In this document: piece by piece, positions 46,120-58,597 of the stretch
Position numbering within the stretch: the first letter of the stretch is position 1
Layout: each line of letters opens with the position of its first letter
Source: Smittia aterrima
Lineage: Eukaryota; Arthropoda; Insecta; Diptera; Chironomidae
NCBI GenBank assembly: GCA_033063855.1
Contig: CP093830.1
Location: 15,004,854-15,068,853 of the forward strand
DNA length: 64,000 nt
Reading direction: 5' to 3'
Translations under genes and position numbers: made by a program
Notes under the pieces: model-generated
Databases searched by the model: none
What the model was told of the DNA's origin: nothing
What the model saw: only the letters and a program-made list of their open reading frames with translations

Positions 46120-49100
46120 GTGAGTCGATTGAAAATTCATATGCATGTCGTTTACCTGTTGTTTGATGTTGTTGCTACTTTATCTCCGACACGTTCCATC
46201 GGAAAAGTAAATGGAAATTAATTTGAATAAAATGAATGAGTAAACAGCTGCGACTAGAGAATTCAGAGACTTAATTTGAAGGAACTTTCTTGAGATTGTA
46301 AATTGGAAAGCTTCTCAGATTAGATCAAGAATTTTGATGATGAGAGCGTGTTCATAAATTGTGAAAGTAAAGCTCTGTCTTTGATTGTGTCCATTGAACG
46401 TACATGCTTTCTGCTTCGACATCAAATTAACAGAACAGATGATGATTATATCGATTAAATGAAAGAAACAATCGTTAAATTGAATAAATTACGTTTAGTT
46501 CCGACAAGTGAGAAGTTTTCTCATTTCGTCTGTGAAATTGAAGTCCATTTATTTAAGAAAAGAGATTGGGAATATTTTTTTAAAGAGCTCTCTTTAGAAA
46601 AGGTTTTTTTCGCTGGTTTTATCAAGAGCTCTTAAGTTTTTTTTAGCGAGAAATGCCTTCAAAACTTTCCTAAAGGAAATAAAAAATCGCTCGTCCAGAC
46701 AATCGTTAAAAAGTTTTGGTGAGCCTCGCTGTGAATATAATATGAGTCCCATTTAAAAATAGCGAGAAGCGCAGCTGGTTCACAAATTGGAAAAAAGAGC
46801 CTTGCATAACTAATATTGGACGTTTTAGTCAAGCTAATGAGGCCACGAGTGGCTGACTATCTCTGAACTGAAATGTTTAAACCAAAATTCTTTCGTCTTT
46901 TTTACGACCAAATAGCTTTTATTAACGCTTTCTCATGCCAACCTTCCTCTGCATAGAGAGACTAGTAATTCTTTCCATAAATAATCATTTAATATATTCA
47001 GCATCTTAAAGAGACAGCTTGTATGTGTCAGTGCGTGAGAACTAATGACGAAAGTCATGTAAAGGCAAACTTTGATAAATATGGCGCTTCGCTGATGATG
47101 ATGACGAGGCAAACTTTTCTTCTGTTGTTGTCTAGGGCGAAGAAATGAAAATTGAAACTAATGCTAAAGCGTAGAAATAATTTTTCAGTTTCACACTTTC
47201 AAATTCTCTTAAATTGCCACTGAAGCTAATCGAATGGAGCTTCTCATTGTGGCTTCAAAAGAAAACTCTTCATTATCATAACTTTTCGGAACTTGCAAGT
47301 CACAAGGTCAAAGGATCTACATATCTACTATCTATCTAGAAAAATTGAAATATTACTTGAATATACTTCTGAGATCAATTAAATAAACTTTCGATTGAAC
47401 AAAGTTCAAGTTTTCATAAAAAGCAACTTTAACTCGCCGAAAGAGACAGTTTACGTGAGGAAGATAAAAGAAAAAGGACTTTTCTGAAGATTTTAAATTA
47501 ACGTATCAAACTTATAAACTTAAATGAAAATCCATAGATAACAATATCACTAGATACGATACGGAAGTTTGGAGGTTGCGTTTCCGTTTCGGAATCAAAC
47601 AAAGCAAAAACAATTCAACCTCCTTGAAATCGATTTTGGCGAATTGTCACATCTAGTTCTGTGAATATTGTTCTGTGAAAAATCCACAAATTCAAAATTT
47701 GCATTTTCAGCGAAATAAAATTGAAAAACAAAATTTTCCTTGAACAAATTCTCACAGATGCAAACTGGAATCAGTGAAAGAAGAGAAAATCTTAAATCAA
47801 AGTTGATTTAACTCTGGAAGTTGTATTATTTGCTACACTCAGTTTCTTCATAAGAATCTCCTTAGCGAGTGAGTTTGCTTATTGTTCTTAAGGAGAAAAT
47901 GTTTTTATCTCGAGATGTTCTGTACAAGTTATGTCCAATTTGTACAAAAATTTTGCAATTTCATGTTCATGTTCAGGGCAAGAACTATCGAACTCTACTT
48001 ATTATCGAGAAATTGTATATGTGTCAATGTCGAGATGGCAAGAGTTATCAGATGTGAGAGTATAAGACAACAGCAGTAGCTTATTTTATGTGGAGACATC
48101 CGTTAAGGTAACAATGGTTGCAAAAAACCTTGGGGAAAGCAATAGCAACTTGATAATGACATTTAATGACAACTCAAAGAAGAAGACAACCTCAATGATG
48201 GAGTTTTCTTTCCTTGTGCTTGCTAACACTAGTTATTTCCACTGTGCCTCTCTCCAGGCACCCGAATCATTGCCGCTGTGTAAGTTTTACAACCACGAAT
48301 AAAAATTTAACGCAGCCGAACGAGAGCAACGATGATGATACATAAGCCGAACAATTCCCGAAGACGCAGAAAGGAAAATCTGCAGGAACATTTTCCGAAA
48401 AACTAAAGGCACAAACACAAACACAAATTAGTCTCGGGACTTTTCCAGTCTCTGTTTCCATGTTGAGTCAGTCGATGATTGTCGGCCAAGTAAGTTGGTA
48501 ACATTTTTATAAATCGAGATCCCGTGAAAATTCGAGAAGTGTTCTTGCACGTGTTGTTGCAAGCAATTCACAAAAAGTTCTTTCGGTCGATGCGTGTGTC
48601 AGTGAAAAAAAGTCAATCATTAAGCATTAAACCGGAAAAAAGTCGTGATAGTTAACGATCGGTGTCGTGTTGACAGCAGAGTAAAGCAATCAATCGAAAA
48701 ACATTTCATTTGTCACTACAAGCAAGCAAATAACTCGAAACTTTGAAACATAGTGATTTAATTGAAATGTAAATATTTCTCCTGATGAAAGGATTGAAAT
48801 GATTCCACGAAAAATCATCTTTGACATGAAATTTGAAATTGCTTCGTCTCCTTCGTTTCGTTCCACACTCACTAAGAAATATAATTGAAGAAAAGTTATC
48901 TCAATTTCAGTGAAAAGAATCATTTCTTGACTGAGAGATGTTTTTAAATTTAAGTGATGATGTAATTCCCAACAAACTTGAAAAGGTTTTTCCTACGTGA
49001 CCCAACACAGCTCTAAATGGGAGCTCATTAAAGATAGTGATGCCGATTAAATCGACTCGATTTCCATAAAAGTTAATTGAAAATTGAATCACGCAATTTT

Positions 49101-52100
49101 ATAGCAGATGAGAAGGAATGAATGGAAAAGCAAAGCGACTGATATTGAACAGATACAAGCAGAGAAAATATGTTAATCAAAAGACTCTTAATGCCTGCTC
49201 TTAATTATTCGGCTTAAATATTATTCTTGCTATAAGCTCTTGTAAGCAAGGTGCGATTACAATGAAGTACATCAGATTTACTTAGCTCGATTCTTGATGA
49301 GTGATTTACAGTAAGAATTTCAATTGATCCACAAGTCATTGAAAATTTGTAATTAACAACCAGATTTGGAAATAATTAATTTGCTGCCATTTGATGAAAA
49401 ATATTTTCATTGCATAAAATAAATTTCCAATTTAAATTTCCCGGGGATGACGGAAATGAATTAATTTTCGCGTTTTATTGTTAAGGAGAAAAATTTATTT
49501 GCAAATTAATGAGCAAATAAGTGTGTCGAACAATTAATTTGATGGCGTTCGAAAGCAGATTTTATTGTAATTACGGTGCGAACAAGTTTGTGCGTTTAAT
49601 AATCGTAAACAGCGTGAACTCGTGAATTATATAATTACGTTAGGGTTTGTTCGGAATGTATGTAGTCGAAAGGACCTTCTAAATATTAAGCTGTGGCAAA
49701 AAATCGCTAATATTCACTTCAGCTGAATAATTTCATTAAAATCGAATTCAAGACTAGCAACGAAAATAGAACAAAAAAACTTTTTGCAAATAATAATTAA
49801 CTGGATGGATTAACCGCCTCGAATAAATGAGCCTGATTGATTACGAGACGAAGTATTTTGATGTTGATTCATTCTTTTTGAAAAGTTCAAAAGCCAAAAT
49901 CATTTTCTCCTGAGACTGGAGCTTTCTCTAATCAATGCCAAAACATTCCGAAAGCATTAATTGATAATTGTGCGTAGAACTGATTTTGATCTCGATTATT
50001 TAGGATGCCAAAGAGTCTGAACAGTAATTTCCCATTACAATCATCCCATACGGCTACAAATCAAGCTGGCATTCCCGCCACCCTTCTCAAAGAAACTTTT
50101 AGATAAAAGATCTCGACGACTCTAGAAAAATAAATTGAATTGAACTTTCGTTTTTTTCGCTGATCTGAACAAAAAAAAAACAAATCGACGACGAAAGTTT
50201 GGAAACGCTGCGGTCGCTCTTTCAATTATTGACGAAATTGTAAAAAGGTTTACTTATACTACAAAGAGTAAAGTGAATTCAAGATAAGGTTCCCTTAACT
50301 CAATCCTAACGTTGATTATTATCGATCATTTGAGAAGTGAAAGTGTTTTCCTTGATAACCTTCCGTCACACAAAAAGAAAAAAAAAAGCTCGAGAGGAAA
50401 CTCTATAGCTCACCTGTCGCAGTTGTCAGTTAATTCTCTTTTATTCTTCTCGATTCGCATTTTATTTTCCGGAAAATAATTTCCATTATGCCTTCGTGTC
50501 ATTAGTTTCAGTACTGCCGAGTCATATTTTATTTCTTTACTTGAGATATAGAAACTCAAAGTATTTTATTCTCATTCTACTGTGTCTTATGTTCATGTAT
50601 AGCGATATTAAAATATACAAAAACATTTGCTTGTTAAATTTTTCATAAATCGCTCAAAGCATCTTTTCCTTTGCGAAGGGTTCTTCTCATAATAATGCGG
50701 GACTAGCGAAAAATATTCATTTTCACAAAAGCGAATTTTCTTAGTCAATGACATCGTTTAGAGCTCCTTAATGTTATTGATGTAAGAGAAGTGGAGAGAT
50801 TAAAGAGTAAATCGGCTAGAGGTTGAGCACGGCGAAAAAGAATGAGCGATAATGCAATGCTCGTCTGACATTCCATTTGTAAAAAGTGCTTGAGATATTG
50901 TAACATTGTCATAAGAGAAGACCCGACGTCTTCAGTTTTATCTCGACTATAACAGTTTAATTTCGTTAACCCGCTCCAGGGCGTTACCGCGCCGCTGCTG
51001 AAATATCCTTTCAACAGTGCCTTCCTTCGTTTTTTTCTCTCTCTAGTGAAAAACTTCTTCATGCGTTTTGCTTTTGCTTTACGGTTGGATGAGATAAAAT
51101 AAAAGAAGTTTTCTTCGTTGAAAGGACACGTGTTTTATTTTTGTTTCCGTTTGCCTACCTCATTTCTTAAATTTACGAGCGACAATTCTGCTTCGAAATG
51201 AACGATCGTTAAGCACGTTCTAACTCTGATGAAGAAGGAAAATCGATTTCTTTGTGAATGAAGTGTGATGATGACAGAAAATCATCTACGGACACTTTAA
51301 AGTATCAACTGTTTTTTTGTTGAGATGGAAGGGACGAAGTCTCGCTGTCTCAACCTTGACTATGTTTGTGTTGCGATAAATGAGCCAGCTCCGTGACAAG
51401 ATTTATGACTTTCCAATAATAAAAAACGCTTTTTTACGTCGCCTCGCATTTCTTGTGAATATTTATTTTTTTGTCGAACTATATTGACTACTTACAGTTC
51501 TCTCCCTCGAACCACAATCATTCCACTAAAATGGCAGACATTTCTTTTAACTAACTGTATTGATTTCTCATGGCAAGTAGGCTTCCTCCGAATCAAGTTA
51601 TGAGAGAGAACGCCAGTTGTTTGCTTGTTTCGTTCACGGATGAAAATGAATAATAACTTTTTTATCTGATTGAAGTGAAAACCGAGAGCTTTTCCGTTCT
51701 TTTCTTTGGTGTAAGTCTAAGTCGAGGATGAATAACAAAGGCGTATCGCTAAATATTTTCAATCTTTGCTGTCTCCCCAAATATTATTTATGGCCGGACA
51801 TTTTTCAAATTTTTTGCTTACTATGTTAAACCCTCGAGAGCGAGACGTATTATTCACATCATTTGACGCAGACAAGTGACTTTTAAGCTCTTTAAGTAAT
51901 CTTTCAATAAATTTATATGCTTGACGTTATACGCGCTACCTGGAAAGTTAAGTAGAAATATAAAATTTTTCATATTTTCACTTTTGTATTTTAAATGTGA
52001 GTTAAGAGAATGAATATGAAAAATAATATCCTTTCTGCATATTATTGTCACAACTAGTTCACAATGACAGTGTCAGCTCTTCTTTCTTAAAAAAATGGAA

Positions 52101-54390
52101 TTACACTCTTCCATCATTGTCCCTCCTAAATTCTGATTCATTCCATGTCATGGCGAGTTGTGATCTTAAGTGATAGAGGCAAGAGAATATGATGAGATTA
52201 ATAAAGAAACGTATCAACTTAGTGCTTAAATCAGCTCCAACTTTTTCCCGTCAGTACGGAAAACTGTACAGTTGTTTGAAACGTTTGAAGAACGAAAAAA
52301 CTTCAAAAGAAAGCAGTTTTCTTGTCCCAATATATTTTCTCCGCTTCAAATAAACTTTAGTAGTATTCAATGGGAAATTTAGATAATTCTCTTCACTCTT
52401 GCGAATTAGACTTCGAAGAAAAATGAAATATTGAGGATTGAATGGAAACTTTCTCCTAACTTTAGTGGTTGATTTTGTTTAAAGTTTTAATTTTCGATCA
52501 ATAATAATCAACTTAAACAGTTCAAGTTACCTCATTAACAATCAACCAAAATCGAGTTGGCATTCTTTATGGCCCTCCTTAAGATACCTTAATGACTCAA
52601 TCCGCAATAAAAACTAGTTCAGGTAGATTCAGCAGCAAATTAATTGTCGTCAATTAAATGACTATTAGAAAAGGGTATGTCAGACGAAAAACAGATCAAT
52701 TAAGAACTCTAAAGTTTGTAGATCTAGAAGAATTCAATAAAAAAAAAGTCGAACGGAAAATGTTCAAGAGGTTTATGCACAACTTTCGGTTGAAATTTTC
52801 TCTTTAAAAGCTATTTAAAAGAAGTAGAAAATTAGAATGAAGATAAAAGGTTGAAGAGAGGCTTGTCCGCGTAGATCTCTCCCTGTCATTGAAAATGAAT
52901 GACTTTAACCTTGGCAACCAAGCTCTTACTACGTAACAAAATTATTTACCAGAACAGATGTGTGCCGTGTTCCCTTGAAATTCAATTATTTTAATAGAAT
53001 TTTCTTAATCGATAAATTGAAACCGTGAGGTTGATGCTGGTGAGATCCTTGAATCATTTATCTGCTTCGTTAGGTTGGCCAGAGAATTAGGTCGAGGTTT
53101 GCTCAAATGTTTAATTCATTCTTCATCTCGCAAGCTTCTTGATCAATGCAAACGCGGTCTCTGGTCATTCGCAACTTATGATTACGCTAGGGACTCGAAA
53201 GGTTTACTGAAACGTAAAAAATCCTTGTTAATTACCTTTTTACGCTGTTTACCTTCAACGACTTTCTGCTTCTTCCGTAATTCGCTTAAGCAAGGCACAA
53301 AACAACAAGCTTCATTATGTTTTATCGCCTCGTTGATGTTTTGGTTTCGGTGTGTGATGCAGAAAATGAAATAGACTCGAATCTTTCGCTTTCTAAGTAT
53401 TTACCAAAACTCTCTGTGGTTGGAACGTTCGTTTTATCTTCTCAACCCTCCCGCTGAAATATTTTTTGCTGAGCGTCAACGCTTTTTCCTGTAGAAGATT
53501 GCAAATTTACTCAAATGCTGACAAACAAATTAAGTTTACCTCTCTTTTCCCGCTTTTGCTATAACTTGTTTGTTTCAAATAAGCGAAATCGATTGGGAAT
53601 GAAGAAAAGTTCTGAATCAATAAATTAATTAGGAAAATTTCATTTCGAGTGCTGGCGAATTTTCCATTCTGCTACAATTATTCGTAATTACATTATAAGT
53701 GCTATCAATATCGCTGTGAATAGAGCTTGACATAGTTTCGAGCTCATTTTTTTTATTGAAAAGCTTCAATGAGGTTGCGAAGTGATGCAGATCTCGCTCT
53801 CGAACTTTTTCTTCAAGGTTGAGAGAACTAGAAAAGTTTTAAAGTTGTAAAATCCTGCGAAGAAATTAATTAAACGCGGTTGACAGACACGTCAACGAAG
53901 AGGGATTCCAATGTTGATAAAGGATCGATAAATGTCAATATGAAGATTAAAATAATCGGCAAATGTATACCGTGCGGGAAAATATTTGAAAGGAAACATG
54001 ATAAATTTGTCGCCTTACACGCTTGTCATGAAGCTTTGACATTTCAGATTCAAATCCAAAAAGTTAGAAACATCATGAAACTCAAAGAAGTGTGAAACTG
54101 TTTAAAAGAAACGAAGCAATTTCAGGAATTTCAAAAGGGAAAAGTAATTTCGATTTATTTTGTCTCCTAAAGAAAATGATCGGAGCGTTTACAATTGACA
54201 CCAAGGCGAACAGTGATTTATGAAAGAATTTTTTTTAAGAAATGCTGTTGTGAAAGACAAAACAAATAAAAAGAAAAAATAAATAAAAAAGAAAAGTGAA
54301 ATAATATGTCGATCTAATGAGAATCAGAAGAGATCCAGATGAACATTTTCTGATTTCCTTCTCCTACTTCTTTGCAAATCTTCCTCGCAG

Positions 54391-54620
54391 CTGCAATCCT
54401 CGTTTCGGAATCAACAAGCGACAATAAAAATTTCAACCTTGAGCTCAATTTAAATCAAAAATCACAACAGAAATCTTTTCATAATACGAAGATAATACAA
54501 AACCCGTCTTTAATGAGTAATAGCGCAATGGTAGCAGTTGCAATTTGTTGTATACTTGTCCTTCTGGCTGTATTTATAGTGCTGATAATCGTGGTTGGAC
54601 AAACAATGGGCGAGCCAAAG
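54391..54620 (+). CDS. Candidate alternative exon encoding a membrane segment
   Basis: A strong acceptor (pyrimidine-rich, ctcgcag) precedes 54391, and GCCAAA|GTGAGA follows 54620. Read with the one base carried from the exon ending at 46119, it gives AAILVSESTSDNKN, a Gln/Asn-rich stretch, then MVAVAICCILVLLAVFIVLI, a clear membrane segment, and GQTMGEPK. If the donor is not used, a stop follows at once. It cannot splice in frame to 58598, so it would yield a short membrane protein, a truncated isoform or an independent last exon. No ATG opens the frame, so splicing from upstream is needed. Confidence 0.4.
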
Positions 54621-54633
54621 TGAGATAAGCTGC

Positions 54634-54689
54634 AGTTGGGGCCCTTCGGCACAATTGGCGAGAATGGATAGCCAAGGCCCCCAAACTGT
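54634..54689. other. GC-rich hairpin just downstream of the candidate exon
   Basis: cagttggggcccttcggc (54634-54651) pairs with gccaaggcccccaaactg (54672-54689) over about 16 base pairs with one mismatch and two bulges, around a 20-base loop. The surrounding DNA is strongly AT-rich, so conserved structure or a coding remnant is possible. The stem is short for a microRNA precursor and I recognise no mature microRNA. Confidence 0.4.
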
Positions 54690-57600
54690 TAGGAGCTGTG
54701 TCAACCTGCAGAAATTCGCTTTAAGTTAGAGTTTTATGGAATGAAAGAGAAAGCTTTCAGTTAAAGAAGGAGTGTTTTGGAAGCATTGATAAATTCATAC
54801 AAAATCCGACATCAAAACTTTTTCTTTCTGATTAACAAGTTTAAATCGGCGATAATTTTTTAATTTAAAAATTTTCTCGTTTCAACGACACACAATGAGA
54901 AAACGAGAGAGAGAGATAAAGTTTAAATCTGTGGAAGAGCTTGCAAGTTGAACGAGTTGAGTGAAATGTAAAATTTTTAACAATGAAAACTCAGCACAAA
55001 TGGAAAATCCGTCGAAACAAAAAAGTTTGCCGAAGCGGAGATGCTTGGAGGCAGCAAGTAGATGATTACGCAATAAAAATTGATGATGAAGGCCGCTCGC
55101 AATGAAATTCAAGAGTTAAAGGAATAGCGTGACAGATGAAAAAAAGACGAACACTAGACAAACTCTTTCGTTTTTAACAGAGATTAGTAGAATTTTCGAA
55201 AGTTTTAATTCATTTGGTTGAACTGATTGTCAAGTTGCTGTCAGATAAAATTAAACAAAATATTTATTAGAGTTGTTGACGTTTCAATGTTTGTAGAGTT
55301 TGGCCTTCAGATGGTTTTTCCTAAGACTTTTAAGATGTAGCGGGTGTTCCATCAGAAAATTTTAATGTGCCTAATAACCGGCAAATATTAATCTCCAATT
55401 ACCTGTCGAGTTTTCGCTCTGACTTGCCAAACCCTCGAACTTGTTGATTAGACGAGATAATGAGGCATGCGTTCTTATTTATCATAATGAATTCTAGTCG
55501 CGAAATACATCCAAACCCCAAAGCGAAACTCTCCCCCAAATTCTAATATATTTTTCAAATCTTTAATAAATATTTCACTTTTCTGAAAGTTATTCTTGGG
55601 TTGTGTTTAAATGTAAATTTTTATTTAGAAACGCGTTGCTTGCTTCGAAATTATTCTGATTTCTCTTCAGTTTAATTTTCCATTTTCCCGAGTGGTTCTT
55701 TAATTAAAGCTTGTTTTTCATTCCTTGCACAGATTGTAACGGAGCCCAAAGCAAATATTATCAAAAAGAAGTTTAAATGTGCTAGAGTCTAGCAGTTAGA
55801 CCGAGCAGACGAGATGATAGTAGAGGAATATTTGTGAAGAGTAAACATAAAAAGTTTAAATTAAATTTAAAATGTTTCATACAAAAAGCTCTTTCTCAAT
55901 TAATCAATTTCTCGACGAAAGCAAAGTAGACAGATATCTAAAGAGCTAGAAAACAAATGTTCAACATATCATTCTTCATAAATTTAGGACGAGATTGAAA
56001 AAACCGCAATTTCTGAGGTAAAACGTTATTTGCCTTCCTAAAAGGGTAAATTGAGTTACACCTGATGCTGTTCTATTATGAGAGGAATTTAGTTTTAAAA
56101 AGATGTAGATGGAATGAACATTAACTACTCAACTTCACGATTAAAATTTATCACGCTTATGAAGCATTGCTATTATAATCAGAAATCCAACCAGCAATCA
56201 TTTTTTTTTACTTCAATTCCACTTTCGTTCGTGACGAGAAAATCCTGGAGTTTTGATGTTTATCGTATAAATGAGCAATGCCTACCCTTTCGAATATCGA
56301 CAGTTAACGAGTGAAATGCTAGAAAGTTTTTCTGTGGACAAAATTGTTTTTAAAATGTTGACACATTAAACTGTACAAATGTACATAAATTGGAGGAATC
56401 TTTAAATACGATGACTGACAAACAAAGCAACTCAAATGAATTAAATTGATGGAAATCGAAATTTAATGCTTCTGAAATTAGAAGAGTAGACGTAGACGAT
56501 AATTTTAAGTTAAGGACGACTTTGTCGACTATAAATAATTGCAATTCAACATCCACCAACTCGACTCGCCATCCATCTCTACATATTGTTAGTGTATCAG
56601 CTAAAACACGAAAACAAGTTAATTTAACTGAGAGAAAACATAAAAGCTGTGCCAAAAACAAGTGGAAGCCTCAGATAAATTGAAAATATTGATTGTTGTC
56701 TTCGGGAAATCGTCGTATAATAATATTTCATCTCAGCATAGTTTGTTTTCCACAAGAACAAAAAAAGTAAATCGGTATGTATGTATCATCGGAGAATTCC
56801 GATTCAATTTTGTTAGAACAATAAAGTTCCGTGCGTCAAAACTTGGGAGCTAACATGTTCGATTTAATGAAAAGGAAATCAATGTTTTAATTTAAATACT
56901 GTCTGATTGAAGTGAGCCTGCTAGAATAAAATGATGTTCACAAGAGGTGAAAACATGAAAATCTAGTTTCACTCGCATCTGTCAAATTTACAAAGTAAAA
57001 GTTGACTCATCAAAAAAATTGAGATAAACTTTACCGAGCCTTTCTGAGTTTAGAGACGAAGGCTCATTTTTCTTATGCTATAAAGGAAAGGATTGTTCGT
57101 AGAATACGTTGAAAGCTTGATACAAGAAGGAGGAGAATGGTTACAAAATTTTTATTATTCTGCTACGTTTAACCCTCACGTAGCTTACAAAAATCATCCA
57201 AAATAAAAAGAAAACTTTAAAATTTCTATGCTCAGCGAGTCGAGATGAAAGAATACTGAAACAAGTGAGAAACGTAAAAACGTGCCCTGCATGACCAAAA
57301 AGGCCGCCACAGCCTTCTTAATTCATTTTCTGCCGACGACCACCCCTAAACATAACAAAAGGAAAACTTTTCTTCTTCTCTAATGAGAAAACAGAGGGGA
57401 AAAGTTGTAAACGCTCGGGCAAATAAAGGAAATTTTTGCTATTCGTAACATCTCAAAACTTTTTCATTAATTTCGATAATATCGAAGAATCGTTCCGCTG
57501 GAGTAAACAACGATGTTACTGAGAAACTGATTAAGAATGTGAACATGTAACCTTCACTCATTCTCATGTCTTCAGGTGTTGGGAAAATTTGAGTTTTGAA

Positions 57601-58597
57601 ATTGCAATTTGTTCTGAAGTTTCGCGTTTAAATTTTTTATTACAAACGAAGCCAGCGGGTGTTTTCCCAATTCCCGCTCACATTATTGTCGAAGACATTT
57701 CACTGAGTGTGATGCCGCAAGCAGCAGAGCATTTAAGAAGATGATAAGCATAACTACATAACTTTTCTTTATTCTGAGATTCGAGCTTTTTACGATAAAA
57801 CTTGTTGGATAAAAATCAATTTTTGGGGGCTTCAAAATACCGGATAGAGCAGTTTAAAGGCGAGAATGAAACTATATTTTAAAAGTTGAGGGAACCCTAA
57901 AGGGTTGCAATCAATAATCCAAATTAAGTCTCCTTTCTAAATCAACGAGACGGGATTTTTTTTTCAAATTTCCATCCTTGCAAAGCTCTCTCCGATTTAT
58001 TCATCGAATTTTGGGATATATGGACGAACTTACAATTTGGTTGCGGGAAAAGGGTTGATAAGTTCACAGTCCACTGCTCAGACTGACGGAAGGAAAATTC
58101 GTAACAACTTCCTCGATTCATCGTCGTCTTCATACGATATTAAAGCTTCTATTTCTCTCTGGACTCTTCAGACCGGCAATCTCATAGAAAAGTGCACAAG
58201 CGTTCTTATAGAAGAGCACTCTTCATAACCAGGTTACATCAACGAAAGTAGGTCAAGCGCATATGAGGTTCAGCTGAGGCAGAAAGAAAAGGCTTTGAAA
58301 TTTCAAGGCGAATCGAGAAGAAAAAGCTTTTGTGTTCAGAATTAATTAAATTTTAATCAGTTTTCGTGCCTGCTAAACGTACTCAACGTGTGAAATCAAT
58401 GAGATTTCGTCCCTTTTGAATAAGTTAAAAGTTTAAACGCCACAAAGAGCTTGAATTAAATAAATATTTGATCGACGGAGTCAACAGCGATGCACAGTAG
58501 ATTTAATAGTTCGTTGTGTAGCAATTTTAAATTGCATAAGCTTTTTTTCCTAATGAATTTTTCTCTTTCTCTTTATTCTCTCTTCCCGTCTCGACAG

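Larger units (their letters stand above)
46120..58597. other. Large intron of the SOL-1-like gene
   Basis: About 12.5 kb of AT-rich sequence without a conventional gene. It contains one well-formed but unexplained exon (54391-54620), a possible 22-base microexon (48258-48279) and a GC-rich hairpin (54634-54689), listed separately. Other frames (50745-51062, 53075-53374, 53880-54095, 56350-56661) show no similarity, and several lack an ATG. Confidence 0.45.

Noticed and set aside
50745..51062. 105-residue minus-strand frame in the large intron
   Set aside because: It has an ATG but no similarity, no signal or membrane pattern and no splice evidence.
53075..54095. Frames at 53075-53374 and 53880-54095 as extra SOL-1-like exons
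   Set aside because: The first has no ATG; neither has consensus splice sites in a phase that continues into the CUB exons.
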